NCBI RefSeq assembly: GCF_032854445.1 | Contig: NC_088295.1 | Location: 43,203,385-43,267,384, forward strand | Direction of reading: 5' to 3' | From: Liolophura sinensis | Taxonomy: Eukaryota; Mollusca; Polyplacophora; Chitonida; Chitonidae | Length of the DNA stretch: 64,000 nt | Shown here: piece by piece, positions 60,860 to 64,000 of the stretch | Layout: every line of letters starts with the position of its first letter | How positions within the stretch are numbered: position 1 is the first letter of the stretch | Notes under the pieces: generated by a model | Told to the model about the DNA's origin: nothing | Seen by the model: the letters and a program-made list of their open reading frames with translations, nothing else | Database searches by the model: none | Translations under genes and position numbers: made by a program

Positions 60860-62030
60860 AAATAAAATTTTTCTTCACTATTTGACGTTGCCTGAAGCCT
60901 CAGGAACCTGGTTTCACAAAACTATCACAGCAGTGAATCAAGTGCATTCACTATGGTGAGGTATCCACAATATAGAGTCATGAAGCTTACACCAGGAGTA
61001 AGTTACAAATGCTTTTTGAAATGGACCTCAGAGGTATACGACATATCAGATTAAATGGCTATGTTCTTCAGTTGACACAAGATTTGAATATTTGAAAAGC
61101 TGTTAACTTTTAGACTGTTAAAATCAGTTTAATGAATGAGTAGTTCTGAAGAAGACCCTTGTAGGTGGCATTCTCAATTGTCACAACGGCAGTCTTCCTG
61201 TGTTGAGGAAATCTACCTTCTTGATGGAATGAGTCAGTAGGCAAACTTGTTGTTAAGACCTTTAGTTATTGTGCAGTGGGATGAAAGCCACCGTTTTTCA
61301 TCTGCTACATAATGGTGCATCATTTATCACCTTTTTTTAACTTGTCCAGATTTTTAACTATTTCATTTAACAAATCTTTGAAACCATTGAAGCCTGAAAG
61401 ATATAAGGTCTGTGTGAAAACCTGCCAAACCTTGCACATTCTCAGCCAGGATGTCTTCAAGGAAGCGCTTATGTCATCCAATAGTTTATTATTTTTTTTT
61501 TTTGACCTAAAGAGTTCATTTTATATTTACGAAAACTTGGTGAGGCTGCTAACTGATATGTTTGTTGGAAGCACTGTCCTGCTTTGAATTTTTGAAAACC
61601 ATTTAAAAAAAAAATGACTAAGCTCGCACACCCTCTATGCCATTAACAACTACAAAGGGGTGGGGTGAACTGGGATTTACCCTGAATGTACAGCGTCAGA
61701 GTAGAATTACTATTTATGAGGGTACAGAAAGGTGACTGTGTTGGGTGGAAGCTGTAAATTGGGTTTTGGGCTGTCAGCTCAGACTAGTCCTCATAGACCG
61801 CCTGTCTCTTACCCCATAATTAATGGAGGCCCTCATCAACACTAACAACCCTGACATCATAGATCATTGGCAGTAATGGGTGCCCAGCTACACCTCCAGC
61901 CATTGTCTGTCCTGTCCCTTTTGAGAATAAACCTTGTTGACATCCCAAGAATTAGTGCCGGTTCCTGCATGGCTCCAGTAATGGTACAGTTGGTACTGAA
62001 GGATGCACAACAAGACGGCAAAGATGCTTG
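60860..62030. other. Non-coding stretch
   Basis: No gene. 61620-62030 is GC-richer and reads without repeats; it leads directly into the 25-bp array. Confidence 0.4.
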
Positions 62031-62400
62031 CCTGTTTGCCACAGATTTACAGTATCTTGTTTGTAACATATTTACAGTATCCTGTTTGCCATACATTTAC
62101 AGTATTCTGTTTGCCACATATAAACTGTATCCTGTTTGCAGCACATTTACATTATTTGGTTTGCAGCACATTTACATTATCCGGTTTGCCATAGATTTAC
62201 AGTATCCTGTTTACTCCACATTTACATTATCCTGTGTGCCACACATTTACATTATCCTGTGTGCCACACATTTACATTATCCTGTTTGCCCCACGTTTAC
62301 ATTATCCTGTTTGTCACACATTTACATTATTCTGTTTGTCACACATTTACATTATCCTGTTTGCCACACACTTACAGTATCCTGTTTGCCTCTGTGTACC
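62031..62400 (+). repeat. 25-bp minisatellite, about 14 copies
   Basis: The unit is close to ATTATCCTGTTTGCC followed by ACACATTTAC. As 25 is not a multiple of 3 and the unit has no stop in any forward frame, all three frames stay open for 63-181 codons. The resulting Tyr/Leu/Cys-rich peptides are an artefact. Confidence 0.9.
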
Positions 62401-64000
62401 ATTCATTTCTAGTAAGATGCCTGTCAGACTCTATAGATTGTCTCCATCATCCATCAAGTTATTAATAATTCCATAGGCATATGTCTTTCATATGTTCTGA
62501 AAGTGGATATTAATTTTGTGCGGTAATTGAACTTTTTTGCTTCTCAGAAGTAAGAAAAGATGTTGTCTGTCTCTACTTAATTGAACAGCTGTGACTGTCC
62601 GTCTGTCCATTTGTCAGTCTAATTTTGGTCTTAGTTGTGGAGGCTGGGTTGGCGTGGCAGTGCAGGTGAGGCAGATACACTTTCGCCAGGATGTGACTTT
62701 AATTTTTGTTGAAGAAAAAAAAAATGATACATAAGACAACAAAGTCTTAAATCAAGCAGATTGTGTCCTGTATGAAGGGTGTACATAAATTTTGTGTGAG
62801 AAAACACTGGGGACTCTATGGCCTTATCCCCCGCAGCAGAGCGTTTTCATTAGAGATGATTAGTGCAGAAACTCTGGCGGACCAGGCGGAAGTGGAAATC
62901 TCCTACCAAATGTTAACCGGCAGGCTGTGCTAGCCTTCTGCTTTCCTGTGTGCATCAAATGTAGCTTACCACCTCCGCTAATTACAGATTTCCTTTTGAT
63001 ATCAACTACAATAAATCTTCCCTTGAAGTTACACATTTAACTCAGCTGCCATTGGAGACATAAATAAGTTCTCTCTATCTGCATTTGTGTGGTGCTGACA
63101 TCCGATTTGGTGCAGCATTCTGGGTTCATTTAATTCCTCTCCAAAGATAGTTTGGTGTGTATTTTTTCCTTGAAATATATACATGCATCCCTTGATTAAG
63201 ATAGAGCAATCAGTATCCATTTAATGGTTTATTTCCTGATACATGTACACGAATAAGGACTTGTTAGTTGGCACATACCTTTCGCCAAAAATAAAAAAGA
63301 AAAAGAAGAAAAAAGAGAAAGAAAAGGGGGGAAAAAATGAAAGGAAAGAAGTTGTCAGAAGTGTTAATGTTTAAAATATGGCCTCACTAAGCTGACATAC
63401 GAAGGTTTGTTATGTGGTCTTCATGGTTTATTTCTGATGGTACAGGTAAGTGCGGGTTGAGTGCAGCGCTGTGGTACGTTAGTGATTGACACTCGTATAC
63501 ACCTCCTAACACAACACCATCAGTTAGTCTCCACATGCCCCTACTTTATTTTCGACCCATCTGTGTAGTTTCCCCAAAGGCTTCCAACAGTTCACTGCCA
63601 TGTTCGCGGAAAAAAGGCCTGACTGATGTCTCAGGCGAGTCGGTGAGCGGTTCAGCTTGCCCAGGTTCAGCGCCAAATATTTTGATGATAATTTTCTTTA
63701 TGCTTTATAACGCGGCGGCGAGTCAAGTTGCACATATGCAGAGCAGATGTGTTTAGGGAGCACTGATGGGCTGGCTAGCAGTGTTTGTGTAAGGACCCTG
63801 TGTGTCAATATGCGTGCGTTTATCAGAGCCTTATAACCAACTAACCCAGCCTCTTCACTGCCAGTTCCTCCAGTTAAGATGCCTTTTTTATGGAGGATAA
63901 CATAAGGCTCTTCCACTAAGCAAATATTGTCGCAAGTGAAAAGTTGTCATGAGCGAAAAATAATTCAAATCATTAAAAAGTTTACAGTGAAAAAATTCAC
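62400..64000. other. Right end, no supported gene
   Basis: 62820-63150 is a repeat-free, GC-richer block with homeodomain-like (CTAATTACAG) and E-box (CAGCTG) words. A purine run lies at 63293-63337, continuing after one T to 63351. A donor-like GTAAGT occurs at about 63446 without a partner acceptor. Confidence 0.35.

Noticed and set aside
61867-62412. 181-codon + frame rich in Tyr, Leu and Cys
   Set aside because: Mostly the 25-bp minisatellite, which is open in three frames at once.

Overview
This is eukaryotic DNA. It has GT-AG introns, sparse short exons, polyadenylation signals, many tRNA-derived SINEs with target-site duplications, foldback elements, minisatellites and AT-rich non-coding sequence. 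The SINE types (a core ending in AAATAAATA and a second family ending in CACTCACT) and the CpG-containing, SINE-dense landscape suggest a lophotrochozoan invertebrate, most likely a mollusc. That assignment is inference. Nothing bacterial, viral or CRISPR-like was seen.

Layout. 1-850: last coding exon and 3' UTR of a CHMP2B-type ESCRT-III gene on the + strand, entering from the left. 850-9577: intergenic sequence with a possible TATA promoter and 5' exon near 4056-4148, a foldback MITE, and a degenerate modular repeat field that contains a 33-bp minisatellite and a SINE. 9578-14925: the best gene of the window, a four-coding-exon gene for a predicted 1141-residue, cysteine-free secreted protein. 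Residues 137-1000 are 32 tandem copies of a 27-residue Arg/Ser/Glu repeat. 15-22.3 kb: SINE-rich intergenic sequence with three further tandem arrays. 26.4-30.8 kb: a candidate minus-strand multi-exon transcript with good splice sites, including a 15-nt microexon; it is probably a small-ORF gene or a non-coding RNA. 31.2-31.5 kb: an open + strand segment that may resemble the N-terminus of the MICOS subunit MICOS13/QIL1 (weak). 34-41.7 kb: a SINE cluster including an intact 274-bp copy with a 13-bp duplication and a SINE split by a MITE. 41.7-64 kb: no confident coding exon. It holds a six-copy 92-bp satellite, a 25-bp minisatellite, a TA palindrome, one possible non-coding exon and some GC-richer patches that could be regulatory; it may be a large intron or intergenic.

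Main biological point. The repeat protein has a signal peptide, a short acidic N-terminal region, a long highly basic repeat domain and a unique C-terminus built from three small exons. Every full repeat carries S-x-E motifs (the Fam20C kinase consensus), and most carry an R-x-R-R motif (furin-type consensus). It may be a phosphorylated extracellular matrix or secretory protein, or a repetitive precursor cut into many peptides. No family was recognised. The genes in the window show no evident functional link to each other.
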